From: Symsagittifera roscoffensis
Taxonomy: Eukaryota > Xenacoelomorpha > Acoela > Convolutidae
DNA: 64,000 bases
Assembly: GCF_963678635.1 (NCBI RefSeq)
Contig: NC_087068.1
Location: forward strand, 51,498,563 to 51,562,562
Direction of reading: 5' to 3'
A program made the position numbers and the translations under genes. Numbering within the stretch: position 1 is the stretch's first letter; each line of letters opens with the position of its first letter. The notes below the pieces were generated by a model. That model was not told the origin of the DNA. It saw only the letters and a program-made list of their open reading frames with translations, and made no database searches. Positions 44,801 through 54,991 of this stretch are shown here, in pieces.

Positions 44801-45985
44801 CAAAAATATGCGATAAAAAATGGTGAAATTTAAAAAAAATTTTAATACTAACAAATGAAATTTGTTTAAATGAAGCTTTTGTAGCCGTAAACTGAAAATC
44901 AAAACCATAAAACGAAAACTTTCTGCTGCTCAAATATATTTCTACTGCAAGTCAGAATCATTCCATGATCAGTTTCAAAAAGTAATTTTAAGAAATTGAT
45001 TGATATCAACTTTCTTCTACAAAAATTCAAGGCCAGCACAAAAATCAAGGCTTTGAAAATTAGATTATAGAACAAACACTGCAGAAAAGGGTAGATTTTT
45101 GATTATAAGTATCAGGCATGGTTGCAATTCGAATAAAAAAAACAGCGTAAATGATACAGTGTCAAACTCCCAGCTCCCTCCATAAAAAAACGAACAGTTT
45201 TTTTTTATTTTTCTCAATTTTTTGTTCTTAGTTTTGTATTCTGTTTTCTACTTGTCTTAGATTCATCTTTTTAGTTATTAGACATCATCGGAAAGTCTAA
45301 ACTATGAAACGCAAAATGTCACTGTGTCAAAAAAATTTGGAGCTTGTGCTATTCTGATTCAGTTCTACAGCAAGTCAGCTATTTCTAACTTTTCGTTTGA
45401 TGAGAAGTTTCAGTAAAATGCTGGAAAATAATTCGTAATCAGGAATTATCAAGAGTTGTATTGTCTTTCTGAAGCAATTCATTTATTGTTTTATTTTATG
45501 TTCCTACTTCGAAACTGTTTTAACATGTATAAACGTGAGAGATAGGTTCAGAACAGTGGCGTGCGCAGAAATTTTTCTAGGATGGGGGCAATTTTTTGGT
45601 TTTTGCAGACCTCTTTTTGGGTCGATCAATTTTTTTTTACAAGTTATCCGAAATTAGTATAAACGTTTTTTCTTGCTTTCAAAAAACAGGCCGAAGAAAG
45701 CGTTTTTAAGCACTTTTTGGAAAATTTGACAGAAAAATATGTTTTTTTTTCTTCTTGAGCTCCCCTTCAAAATTAAATAATATTGGCGCCAAAGGCGCCT
45801 TTAAACATTTTTTGGTCAGTTTTTACCAAAGAAGGGACCCTTTGGAAAAATTTGGCAACCAGGCCGGGGGCGGATTTAGGGGAGGACGCCCCCCCCCTTC
45901 AGGGATTCGACCCTCTGCTGACCCAAAGGGTCCCCTTTGTACTATTTTGAGATATCCATTTTTGGTTACGGACCTCAAAGTTTTT
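41854..45985 (+). repeat. Three tandem units of about 1.4 kb carrying half of a hAT-like MITE
   Basis: Units start AAGGTGATTGC at 41854, 43252 and 44666 (1398 and 1414 bp; the third diverges at about 45981). Landmarks recur in order: TTACATTTGAACATAAACAG, ATGCGATAAAAAA, GACATCATCGGAAAGTCTAAAC, CAGTGGCGTGCGCAG (42732, 44136, 45554) and GGCGCCAAAGGCGCCTTTA. The repeat joint lies inside the MITE, so only the third unit has the MITE's other end. A C-run expands to about 17 in unit 2 (44473-44489). Reading frames in the MITE parts (for example 42963-43292) are not regarded as genes. Confidence 0.9.
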
Positions 45986-46315
45986 CTAAAGGCGCCTTTG
46001 GCGCCAATATATACTAATTTTGAGAGGGGAGCGCGCGCCTAAAAAACGCAATTTTTTGATAAAAATATTCCAAAAAGTGCCTTAGAACGCCTTTTCTGGC
46101 CTGTTTTTTCAAAGTTTTGCTTGAAAATTTTGGCCAAAACAGGGTCTTTGTAGTGTTTTGGGAGAGCTCGAAAAATCAATTTGGTCGGCCTTAAAAAAAG
46201 GTCGACAATATTTTCAATTTTTTTTGAAAATACGCCCCCGGGGAAATCGAGAAAATCCTATATCTGCCCCATTAACCAGGTTTGGGAACGGTCGCCCGTA
46301 CCTCGCACGCTACTG
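45554..46315. mobile_element. hAT-like non-autonomous element with TIRs and 8-bp target duplication
   Basis: Starts CAGTGGCGTGCG and ends CGCACGCTACTG (inverted, one mismatch). It is flanked by GTTCAGAA on the left and GTTCTGAA on the right, an 8-bp duplication with one difference, as made by hAT transposases. No transposase is encoded. Inside, from about 45858 to 46274, lies a segment that matches in reverse complement the MITEs at 59202, 61186 and 63048, flanked by CAACCAGG and TAACCAGG, so the element seems to be nested. Confidence 0.8.
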
Positions 46316-46373
46316 GTTCTGAATCTTCTCTTTTTCTAGGAGGGTTAACTAAGGAGGGAGTGCGGTCTCTATC

Positions 46374-46498
46374 TAGACAACCGCGTATTCAGACACTGTA
46401 TTAACCAAACAGAATCGAGACAAGGAAGAAATGAGTTTCTTATCTTCCTTGTCTCGATTCTGATTGGTTAATAGAGTGTCCGAATGAGCGGTTGTCTA
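46374..46498. mobile_element. Foldback MITE with about 55-bp arms, TA target (Tc1/mariner-like)
   Basis: TAGACAACCGCGTATTCAGA, CACTGTATTAACCAAACAGA and ATCGAGACAAGGAAGA form the left arm. The right arm is its near-perfect complement ending GCGGTTGTCTA. The ends read TA-GACAACCG ... GGTTGTC-TA, consistent with a TA duplication. The transcript would form a long hairpin. Confidence 0.85.
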
Positions 46499-47656
46499 AA
46501 TACTGCTACGTAACCACTAAGGAGATAGCAGTACTCAGTTCTAAGCAATTAAAAAAGCGTACAATCAGTTGCAAGGTTGGCCCCCATAGACCGAGAACGC
46601 TAATCATGTAATACCATACATTTAGTCTATGGTGACACATCTTTCATTCCGAGTTGTGAAACCAGTGCAACTAAATTATGATTTACCTTTTTTCCGCTTT
46701 TTCTTACACAAAATATGTGTATCGTCACAAAAAATTTTGAAGTAGAATTTTAATTACATTGAATTTATGAGAAAAACAATGGAACGAACCAATTTGCATT
46801 TACTTTTGAGTTCCCAAAACACCAGATACCCCCGCACTTGTTTTAAAGTAAAAATAATCATCAATTTACAACTAAAATTGCACTTTTTATCAAAATTTTT
46901 TAAATTTTTATAGACAAGTTTAGATGTATGAACAATTTATAATTTTCAAATTCATAACTTTTGATGTAACTATAAAAAATACCTGAAACGTAAAAGACTG
47001 AAAATCATTTTATTGAAAAGTAGTTCCTTATTTTGTATACCTAATATCACACCAAACAATATTCAGCATGCAAGTGTCACAAAAACGAGGAAAACTGGTT
47101 GCTGCGCAAGTTGTACAAAATGTTCCGACTACAGTCTTGAAAAATACAAAAAAATCTTTTCAAATTAAAATAGTTTATTTTGATGGTGTGATAAAAAGAT
47201 CTGATCTAAAACTAGAATTTAGACACATTCAACACTTATAGCAAATTAGATAAATTGGAAAACAATTTTTGTAAAATAATGACTAGAAAACAAAAAATCA
47301 AAACAAGAAACAACAATGTTTTCTTTTTTTTGCAGATTTTTTTGAAATTTTCGATTCCCAAAATGGCGCTAAAAACTTCAAAATTTAACTTTGTTTGCTT
47401 AAAACTATGTTTTCAGGGCTTCAATTGAGCATAGGTAATCCATTGTAATCCCGCTCGCCCGCTATATTTGCTCGAAACTAAACTAAAAATCGGCTTCAAT
47501 TTAGTACTTCACTCACTCAACAGATTCCGACGATAATTTGTGCTACTTCACTTTGCGTGGAAAACAAAAAAATACAACCGAATACAAGGTTCCTTCCATT
47601 TTTCGATGGTCGGAACAATTAACTTTCATTTGTGCTTCAGCAAACAATTATAATTT
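46499..47656. other. AT-rich DNA, old repeat fragments
   Basis: No gene seen. The stretch 47085-47160 (TGGTTGCTGCGCAAGTTGTA, CTACAGTCTTGAAAAAT) has a diverged relative at 57720-57775. 47505-47625 resembles the start of the segmental duplication near 7550-7710 (ATACAAGGTTCCTTCCATTT, ATGGTCGGAACAAT). Confidence 0.45.
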
Positions 47657-47840
47657 CATTACGAGGCCAAACTGTGCACTGGATAGACGTACAATGTTTT
47701 AAGCATTAGTTTGTGGAATTCAAAACAGCAAAGAAGTTCAAAGAAAAATAGTAATCTTGCGTATTCCGCGACAAATCTGATTTTGGCCTGTTGCGGAATC
47801 CGTTTACAATGCACAGAATGCACAGTTTGGCCTCGTAATG
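47657..47840. mobile_element. 184-bp foldback element with perfect 22-bp terminal inverted repeats
   Basis: Left end CATTACGAGGCCAAACTGTG followed by CA; right end TGCACAGTTTGGCCTCGTAA followed by TG. An inner pair ATTCCGC/GCGGAAT sits around 47764-47799. No protein is encoded. Confidence 0.85.
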
Positions 47841-48460
47841 CTTAGTTTTTGTCATGAAAGAAAGAATTGCATTCGTAGCATTCATTTACAGCCCAGCAAT
47901 TGCTTGAGCATTTAAACATAAGTAAAAAAAAGTTTTCCTGGTTACAAAATTATGAGGTCATTCATTTAAATATGAGGTCATTCATTTCACACGGCTATTT
48001 CGCCTTGCTGGTAGCTAAATGATTTTCAAATAATCAAACTGCAAATAAAATCAAATCTTTTTCGCATCACATATCAAAAAGAGTGACTTCAAAAAGAGAC
48101 TGAATGACTCTGAAAATTGACAATTCGGGAAGTGAGCCATCGAAAGCTGGTTGCGACTTCTTTGAAAGCGCGAAGAGGTGACACTGAAAAATCAACCGCG
48201 ACTGGCACATTAAAAGAATTTAAAGGGTCGTCTAACTAAAAACCTCTAAGTTCAGAAAGGCACGACCATGAAAACACACCGTGATTGAAGCAAATGCAAT
48301 AATTGCGATACAATTGATCAAACTCTAAATTACCAACGGAAACAAAAAAAATTCTACGAAAAATCGTGACGTTTTAAAACATAGCAGTCAATTAAAAAAT
48401 GTTTTCAATAAAAAAGAGGCTTTTTCTTTCGAATGCGTTCCATTTAAACTTAATATATAA
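47841..48460. other. AT-rich DNA, nothing recognised
   Basis: Only a short direct repeat (ATGAGGTCATTCATTT twice near 47952-47987) is visible. Confidence 0.5.
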
Positions 48461-49008
48461 CAAGAGTGCTCGTATCAAGGCAACGCCCTGAAAGTTCCGA
48501 CTGCTTTTTAACGTTTATGGAGCAGTGATAACATAAACAACATAAAGAATTAAATGAAACAAAATAAAATGAAATTTTTTTTTCTAAAATTTGAAAACTT
48601 TGCTATCAAAAATTATCCCCCACACGTCATATAAGTACAAAACAAAAAGTTTGGCTCGTTGTAACAAATAAAATATGGCAAATAGGCTTCTTTCAATCCA
48701 TTTGGAACGATTTCTAAGACGGATTAAATCTCCGCTTACGCGTTAATGGCGCGAATTATATCGCGCGTAAATTGTCGTAAATTGGTCAAAATGGCCGAAA
48801 ATGGCAATCTTTAAACCCTCATAACTTTACGAAAAATGATCACAGGTAAAATATCTTTTCAAATTTAAGCTCAGGACAACAATGGCTTTCAAATGATAAA
48901 AAAAAATTCCGTCAAAAATGGCTAGTTAAAAAGTCGAAATTTGTCTGAAGAAAAAAAAACCCACCCGAGCAGAAATATTCCTTTACTTTCGTATCGAAAG
49001 TCGGAACA
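48461..49008 (+). mobile_element. 550-bp palindrome-ended repeat, copy 1
   Basis: Starts CAAGAGTGCTCGTATCAAGG (the terminal palindrome here is degenerate, CAAGGCAACGCCCTG). It has the common internal words GTTTATGGAGCAG, CACACG.CATATAA.GTACAAA, ATTATATCGCGCG and CTCATAACTTTACG, and ends TACTTTCGTATCGAAAGTCG followed by GAACAA. No coding potential. Confidence 0.8.
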
Positions 49009-49009
49009 A

Positions 49010-49502
49010 CAAGACGGCTCGTATCAGGGCGAAACCCTGAATGTTCCCTTTTGCGTTTTAAGGTCTATGGACATGAAAAAAAATAAAAAAAAAAGTTAAA
49101 ATTAAAAAAAAAATTAAGTTTAGGACAATTTGTGAAAATCTTTCTCCCACACGCAATATAAAGTACAAAAAAATAGATTTTGCTCAATTAGGGCAAATAA
49201 GCTTCCTTCAACCAATTTGGAACAATTTCAAAAAAGGAGTAGATCTCAGCTTACACGTTAATAGCGTGAAAAATTATAGCGCGTCATTTGTCCCGAATTA
49301 GCCAAAATGGCAATCTTTAAACCCTCACAACTTTACAAAAATTGATTACAGGTAAAATATATTTTCAAAATTGAGCTCGGGACAACAATACCTCAGGGCA
49401 ACAAAATCGTCAAAAGATAGTTAAGAAGTCAAAATTTGTCCGAAGAAAAAAAACAACCCGAGCACAAGTTTTTCGTTACTTTCGATACGAAAGTCGGAAC
49501 AA
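49010..49502 (+). mobile_element. 550-bp palindrome-ended repeat, copy 2
   Basis: Directly adjoins copy 1, sharing or abutting its AACAA end. It has CAGGGCGAAACCCTG near the left end and the palindrome CTTTCGATACGAAAG near the right end. The centre is somewhat shortened. Confidence 0.8.
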
Positions 49503-49672
49503 TATTTGCTCTAAATGTTCCGACTGCTTTTAAAGGTTTATGGAGCAGCAGTAATAACATAAAAATTTTAATGAAATAAAATAAAATGAAACTTTTTTCT
49601 AAAATTTGAAATTTTTTGTGAAAATCATACCCCCACACGCCATATAAAGTACAAAAAGAGAGATTTCGTTCC
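49503..49672 (+). mobile_element. 550-bp palindrome-ended repeat, partial copy
   Basis: Contains ATGTTCCGACTGCTTTTAAAGGTTTATGGAGCAG and CACACGCCATATAAAGTAC, then departs from the family. The remaining 49673-49796 is unrelated AT-rich DNA. Confidence 0.7.
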
Positions 49673-49796
49673 TTTTTCGAAACTTTTATGGTTTTTCTAT
49701 GCATAACTTTTAAACGCAATAAAATTGAATAACGCCAGAAAACTGAATTCATAATAAAATGACTATTCTGAAAAGATATCATATCACAACGACTTT

Positions 49797-50343
49797 GTTG
49801 TTCCGACTTTTGATACGAAAGTAACGGAATATTTGTGCCCGGGGTGGGTTTCTTTTTTCTTCAGACAAATTTTGACTTTTTAACTAGCCACTTTTGACGC
49901 AATTTTTTTATATCATTCGAAAGCCATTGTTGTTCTGAGCTTAAATTTGAAAAGATATTTCACCTGTGATCATTTTTCGTAAAGTTATGAGGGTTTAAAG
50001 ATTGCCATTTTGGCCATTTTGACCAATTTGGGACAATTAACGCGCGATATAATTCGCGCTATTAACGCGTAAGCGGAGATTTAATCCGTCTTATAAATCG
50101 TTGCAAATTGGTTGAACGAAGCTTATTTGCCATAATTGATTTGTTACAAGGAACGAAATCTGTCTTTTTGTACTTTATATGGCGTGTGGGGGGATGATTT
50201 TAATAAAAAATTTCAAATTTTAGAAAAAAAAATTTTCTTTTTTTTTTATTTCATTTAATTTTTTATGTTATTACTGCTGCTCCATAAACCTTAAAAGGTA
50301 GTCGGAACAATCAGGGCTTCGCCCTGATACGAGCAGTCTTGTT
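49797..50343 (-). mobile_element. 550-bp palindrome-ended repeat, inverted copy
   Basis: Reads in reverse from TTGTTCCGACTTTTGATACG to TCAGGGCTTCGCCCTGATAC followed by GAGCAGTCTTG. All internal words are present in reverse complement. The best-preserved terminal palindrome is CAGGGCTTCGCCCTG. Confidence 0.85.
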
Positions 50344-50788
50344 CGAGTTTGAAAATATAAAAGAGGCGGTTTCGAAATTACTTTTGAAATTCGTGTATGA
50401 AAACTTTTATTTTTCGACCAAGTTTGACTAACCAAGATCGTGTCTTTGAGCAAAACAGTCCCACACAAAACATTCCAGTACATAACAGTCCGGAAAATGT
50501 AGAATGGCTAGCGCAGGATTTTTTCTAGAGGCGACTTGTCGAAAAAAGTTAACGTCATTTTTTCGACCTTTTTAAAGGACTATCAAGAAGGTTTTCTGAG
50601 CTTCATTAAAACCCTAAAAAGACCTATTTTTCTAAGAATCTCTCTGAGCCAATATTGTAAAATTAACATATCGTTAGATGTCGTAAACTAATGCCGCCAA
50701 AAAGGGGGAACCTGTTGCAAAAGTTTAGCAATCCGAATGGGGGGGCTGCTTTTTTTCACTCGGAACGCTACTGGTTTTGATCAAGTTA
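50344..50788. other. AT-rich DNA with a MITE-like edge
   Basis: No gene. CACTCGGAACGCTACTGGTT near 50757 resembles the right TIR (CGCACGCTACTGGTT) of the hAT-like element at 45554-46315, and AAAGGGGGAACC near 50700 resembles its core. This is probably a decayed copy of that element. Confidence 0.5.
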
Positions 50789-52090
50789 TAAACTCAGAAT
50801 AAAAATGATCAAATTTGGCCCCAGAAAACCACATACAAAACCACTCAAAGATCGAAGGATCCGGTGGTATCATAATTGATTATGATAGTGTGACTATTGA
50901 AACCTACTTGAAATTTTAGAAAGAAACATAAAATCTGCTGCTGTTTCGAACCGCATTTTTTAGTTTTCAGTGGCACACTCAAACAAATAGCAACAAGACT
51001 GCTCGTATCAGGGCGAAGCCCTGAATGTTCCGACTGCCTTTTAAGGTTTATGGAGCAGCAGTAATAACATATAAAAAATTAAATAAAATAAAAAAAGTAA
51101 ATTTTTTTTTCTAAAATTTGAAATTTTTTATGAAAATCATCCCCCCACACGCCATATAAAGTACAAAAAGATAGATTTCGCTCCTTGTAACAAATCAATT
51201 ATGACAAATAAGCTTCGTTCAACCAATTTGGAACGATTTATAAGACGCATTAAACCGCCGCTTACGCGTTAATAGCGCGAATTATATCGCGCGTTAATTG
51301 TCCCAAATTGGTCAAAATGGCCTAAATGGCAATCTTTAAACCCTCATAACTTTATAAAAAATGATCATAGGTGAAATATCTTTTCAAATTTAAGTTCAGG
51401 ACAACAATGGCTTTCGAATGATATTAAAAAAATTCCGTCAAAAATGGCTAGTTAAAAAGTCGAAATTTGTCTGAAGAAAAAAAACCCACCCCGAGCACAA
51501 ATATTCCGTTACTTTCGTATCAAAAGTCGGAACAATAACTCCAACAGAATTGGTTTTACATGGCAAAGCTTGACTCTATCTAGATATGTTTCGAAGAATT
51601 CAATTCAGAAAGAACTAGCTCTACCTTTTCGAGCAAAATCCGCTATGTTTCCGCTCGCATAGAAAAAGGACCAAACTGGTGATCCAAAACATACAAACCG
51701 AAATATAACCTCAAAACATAACCGCCTGGGTTGAACATCGAAAAATAGCCGATTTCGCTCAAAAAAGTAGAGCTCGTTTTTTCTGAATCAAATACTTCGA
51801 ATCATATCTAGATAAAGTCGAACTTTGTTATGTATAACCAACTTTGGTCAAAAGGCTCCAAATGAATGCAATAAACCGATACTTGAGTTATTGCTATACC
51901 TTTGAGTGTGCCACTGAAAGCTAAATTTGGTTTGAAACATCGGCAGATTTTATGTTTTTTTAAAAATTTTATGTAGGTTTCAATAGTTACACCATCATAA
52001 ATGTTATGATAGCGCTGGGTCCTTCGATCTTGGTGAGGTTTTAAATGCCGTTTCCCTGCGCCAAGTTTGATCATTTTTATTCTCCGTTTC
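50789..52090. mobile_element. Long foldback element, left arm split by a 550-bp repeat
   Basis: The arms are inverted copies. Left arm pieces are 50789-50990 and 51536-51660; the right arm is about 51720-52090. Landmarks: AATAAAAATGATCAAA (left) and TTTGATCATTTTTATT (right); CAGTGGCACACTCAAA and TTTGAGTGTGCCACTG; CTATCTAGATATGTTTCGAA and TTCGAATCATATCTAGATA. Arm length without the insertion is about 325-370 bp, with a spacer near 51665-51720. The arms have diverged by many substitutions, so the element is old. Confidence 0.85.
50991..51535 (+). mobile_element. 550-bp palindrome-ended repeat inserted in the foldback arm
   Basis: Runs from CAAGACTGCTCGTATCAGGG (palindrome CAGGGCGAAGCCCTG) to CTTTCGTATCAAAAGTCGGA followed by ACAA. 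The opposite foldback arm shows the empty site ATAGCAATAACTC, against ATAGCAA-insert-TAACTC here. This fixes the ends to within two or three bases and allows at most a short CAA-type duplication. Confidence 0.85.
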
Positions 52091-52730
52091 TGGAACATCA
52101 AGGGCTCTTCTCTTTTCTACTCCCCCAAATGCCACATTTTCCATTTTTTATTTGCATATCGTGTTATTGTGGGGGAATGCGTGATGTTAAGAAGAAAAGG
52201 TTAAGATGAAAAACAAATGTCTTCCCAATGATTAATTTGTTCATCAATATTACCTTTTTTTAAATTTTTAGGACCTTGTAAAATTAGGTTTGTCAAACTG
52301 AAATTCAAATATGGGGTGGTTGGGTAAGGGAAAAGAGCCCAAACAATGAATAATTTTGACATTTTCGAAATGCAAACTTTATACAGAAAAACTTGTAACC
52401 ATTCTTATTTGCATGATAAATGAAAACGCTATCAAATCAAGTTGGTAAAAAAGATCAGTTATTCAAAATTGGCTAATATTCACCAATCTAACCAATTTAG
52501 TTTTAATTAAAATTAAAGATGAAGTAAATTTGGTTTTTATGAAAAAAAAGTAGGTGATTTTTTGAGATTTCAGCATTGAATTGTCTCTTTTTTTAAAAAA
52601 ATCCTCAGAAAAAATGTAAACTAATGTAAATAATTTGAAACGATGTAAAAAGTATTTATGAAATGAAGCGTTGGAAAGGAGAAAAAATGTACACAGTTTT
52701 GATAGATATTTATTTTGCCGCATTCTCCTT
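52091..52730. other. AT-rich DNA, nothing recognised
   Basis: No gene or clear element. TTTTGACATTTTCGAAATGC near 52357 relates it to the repeat at 1340-1860. Confidence 0.45.
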
Positions 52731-54365
52731 GGTCTGGAAAGTCGCGCCATCTCTACCTCGGTCGCGAGGAATTGATTCTCGGTCACGCCGTCTCCGTTTT
52801 GGTCTGGAAAGTCGCACCGTCACCGCCTTGGTATGGAAAGTCGCGCTGTATTCGCCTTGGTCTGGGCCGTCTCCACTCTTATCGCTAAAGTCGCGGTGGC
52901 AAAAAAAAAGTTCTTGGTCCCGCCGTCTCCGTCTTGGTCTGAAAGGTCATGCCGCCTCCACCCTGGTCTGGAAAGTCGCACCGTATCCACTTCGCTCGCG
53001 AGTAATATATTCTTGGTCGCGCCGTCTCCGCCTCGGTCTGAAAAGTCGCGCCGTCTCCGCTTTGGTCTGAAAAGTTGCGCTATCTCCACTTTGAACGCAA
53101 AAGTTGCGCCGTTTTCACCACGGTCGCAAAGAATTGTTTCTTTGTCGCCCCGTCTCCGCCTCGGTCTAAAAAGTCGCACCGTCCTCGCCTTGGCCTGAAG
53201 TTTGCGCCGCCTCCGCATTTGTCTGAAAAGTCGCGCCGTCTCCACTCTGAACGCAAAATTTGCGCCGCTTCCACCACGGTCGCGAAGAATTGATCCTTAG
53301 TCGCGCCGTCTCGTCCTTGGTCCAGAAAGTCGCGCCGTCTACGCCTTGGTCTGAAATTTTGCGCCGTCACCGCTCTGAACGCGAAAATTGCGCCAATTCC
53401 ACCACGGTCGCGAAGAATTGTTCCTTAGTCTCGCCGTCTCCGCCTCTCTCTAGAAAGTCGCACCGTCTTCGCCTTGTCCCGATTTTCGCGCCATCTCCGC
53501 CTTGGTCTGGAAAGTCGTGCCGTATCCGCCTTGGTCAGAAAAAGCGCGCCGCTTCCGCATTTGTCTCAAAAATCGCGCAGTCTCCACTGAAATTTGCGCC
53601 GCTTCCACCACGGTCGCGAAGAATTGTTTCTTGGTCGCGCCGTCTCCGCTTTGGTCTGGAAAGTTACGCCGTCTCCGCTTTGTCTGAAAAGATGCGCCGT
53701 TTCCACTCTGAACGCGAAAGTCGCACCGCTGCCACCACGTCACGAAGGCTTGACTCTTGGTCGCGCCGTGTCAGCCTCGGTCTGGAAAGTCGCGCCGTCT
53801 CTACATCGGTCCCGAAAGTCTTAAAACTGAAATTTTTGGACGCGCTGGCCAGGTCGGTCGCGCCGTTGCTTTTTGAGTCATGCCGTTTCCTGAGTCGCGT
53901 CGTATTCACCCTGGTCGCGAAAGTCGTGCCGTCTCCACCTCGGTCGCGAAAGACCTGAAAAACTTTTTCTTAGTTGCGCCGTCTAAATGTTGGTATGGAA
54001 AGTCGCGCCGTCTCCATGTTGATCCGGAAAGTCGCGCCGTCTTCATCGCGGTCTGGAAAGTCTGGAAATGGCTGAGTTTCATTACGCCGTACTCGGCGTT
54101 TCCTGAGCAGCAGTGTCGCGCCGTCTCCGCCTTGGTCGCGAAAGTCGCGCCTGAGTTTTTCGGTTGCGAAAATCTGGAAATGGCAAATCTTGGTCGCGAA
54201 AATCGGGACATACCAAATATGAGTTGCGTTGTTTTGATCGCGCCACCTCCGCTTAGGTCGCGAAAGTCGCGACTGATCATCATGGTCGCGAAAGTCTGGA
54301 TATGCCTAACTTTGGTTTGTAAAGTCTGGACATCCCAACTTTTTGTCGCAAAAGTCTGGACATGA
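52731..54365 (+). repeat. GC-rich 30-bp minisatellite, roughly fifty units
   Basis: The consensus is about GTCTGGAAAGTCGCGCCGTC followed by TCCGCCTTGG. Variants replace CTGG by GCG and insert AAGAATTGTTTCTTGG, giving longer composite units. Because 30 is a multiple of three, all frames stay open for long stretches and spell ten-residue repeats. The many overlapping reading frames on both strands (such as 53260-53958) are a consequence of this and are not treated as genes. The block contrasts sharply with the AT-rich flanks. Confidence 0.93.
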
Positions 54366-54812
54366 GTCTTGGACCTCGGCCCGGAAGGGGCAAAGCTCCT
54401 AGGTCTTTTCGGTTATATTCCCTCTAATGGTGAAAAATGAAAATGCAATTTTTAACCGCAAAATTGAATCGTTATTAATTAAAAAAAAAGCATTTAATTC
54501 GCATTTAATCGTCTTTTCGTATTTTGTGCCTATTTCTAAATCGATTCAATGAGCGGTATTTTTTCTTATTATATAACCCGATATACCTAAGCTCCTTTGT
54601 TAGATACTTTAATCCTGTTATTATGCTGAAAATTTACAATCCTAGAACATCTCCGATCAGTGTTTTTTTTATATAATAATTTACACTGATTTGAGTTATT
54701 GACCTCATTGACCTTGAAACATGAGTGACATAAGTGGAACCTTAGCTAAGTTCTGTGAGCTAACCAATGATGGAAGCTCTCGTTTTACTCTTTCACATTT
54801 AGAACTGTGGGA
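54366..54812. other. AT-rich DNA upstream of the Rho-like exon
   Basis: Its end (TTTTACTCTTTCACATTTAG at 54793-54812) looks like the 3' end of an intron with pyrimidine tract and AG. No other gene feature is supported. Confidence 0.5.
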
Positions 54813-54991
54813 CACGGCTGGACTGGAAGAGACCTCTATCGTACACTAACACGGATGTGTTCGTCCTCTGCTTCAGTGTGGACAGTGTGTCTTCATTAAG
54901 GAACATAGAGAGCAGGTGGATGCCCGAACTGAAACACTACTACCCGAAGTGTCCATATGAGTCTCCAGCAGCAGTAGTGGCCGCACTCAAG
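54813..54991 (+). pseudogene. Rho-family small GTPase exon with a deletion/frameshift
   Basis: After an acceptor-like TTTCACATTTAG the sequence encodes LWDTAGLEE, the G3/switch II block of Rho-family GTPases (WDTAGQED). The frame then jumps by one base to give RPLSYTNTDVFVLCFSVDSV and SSLRNIESRWMPELKHYYPK, the typical 'RPLSYP.TDVFL.CFS..SP.S..N....W.PE..H..P'. About five codons (DYDRL-like) and one base are missing between the two parts. The expected G4 segment (ILVGTK.D) does not follow after CPYE, and a GC-type donor (AAG|GCAAGT at 54991/54992) is possible. It is probably a pseudogene or badly assembled exon. The subfamily cannot be told. Confidence 0.75.

Noticed and set aside
41854-45985. 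CRISPR-like or satellite RNA array
   Set aside because: Units are 1.4-kb direct repeats with no spacers; this is an ordinary tandem duplication of eukaryotic repeat DNA.
53260-53958. 232-codon frame and many others in the minisatellite
   Set aside because: Explained by the 30-bp period; no unique sequence and frames open equally on both strands.
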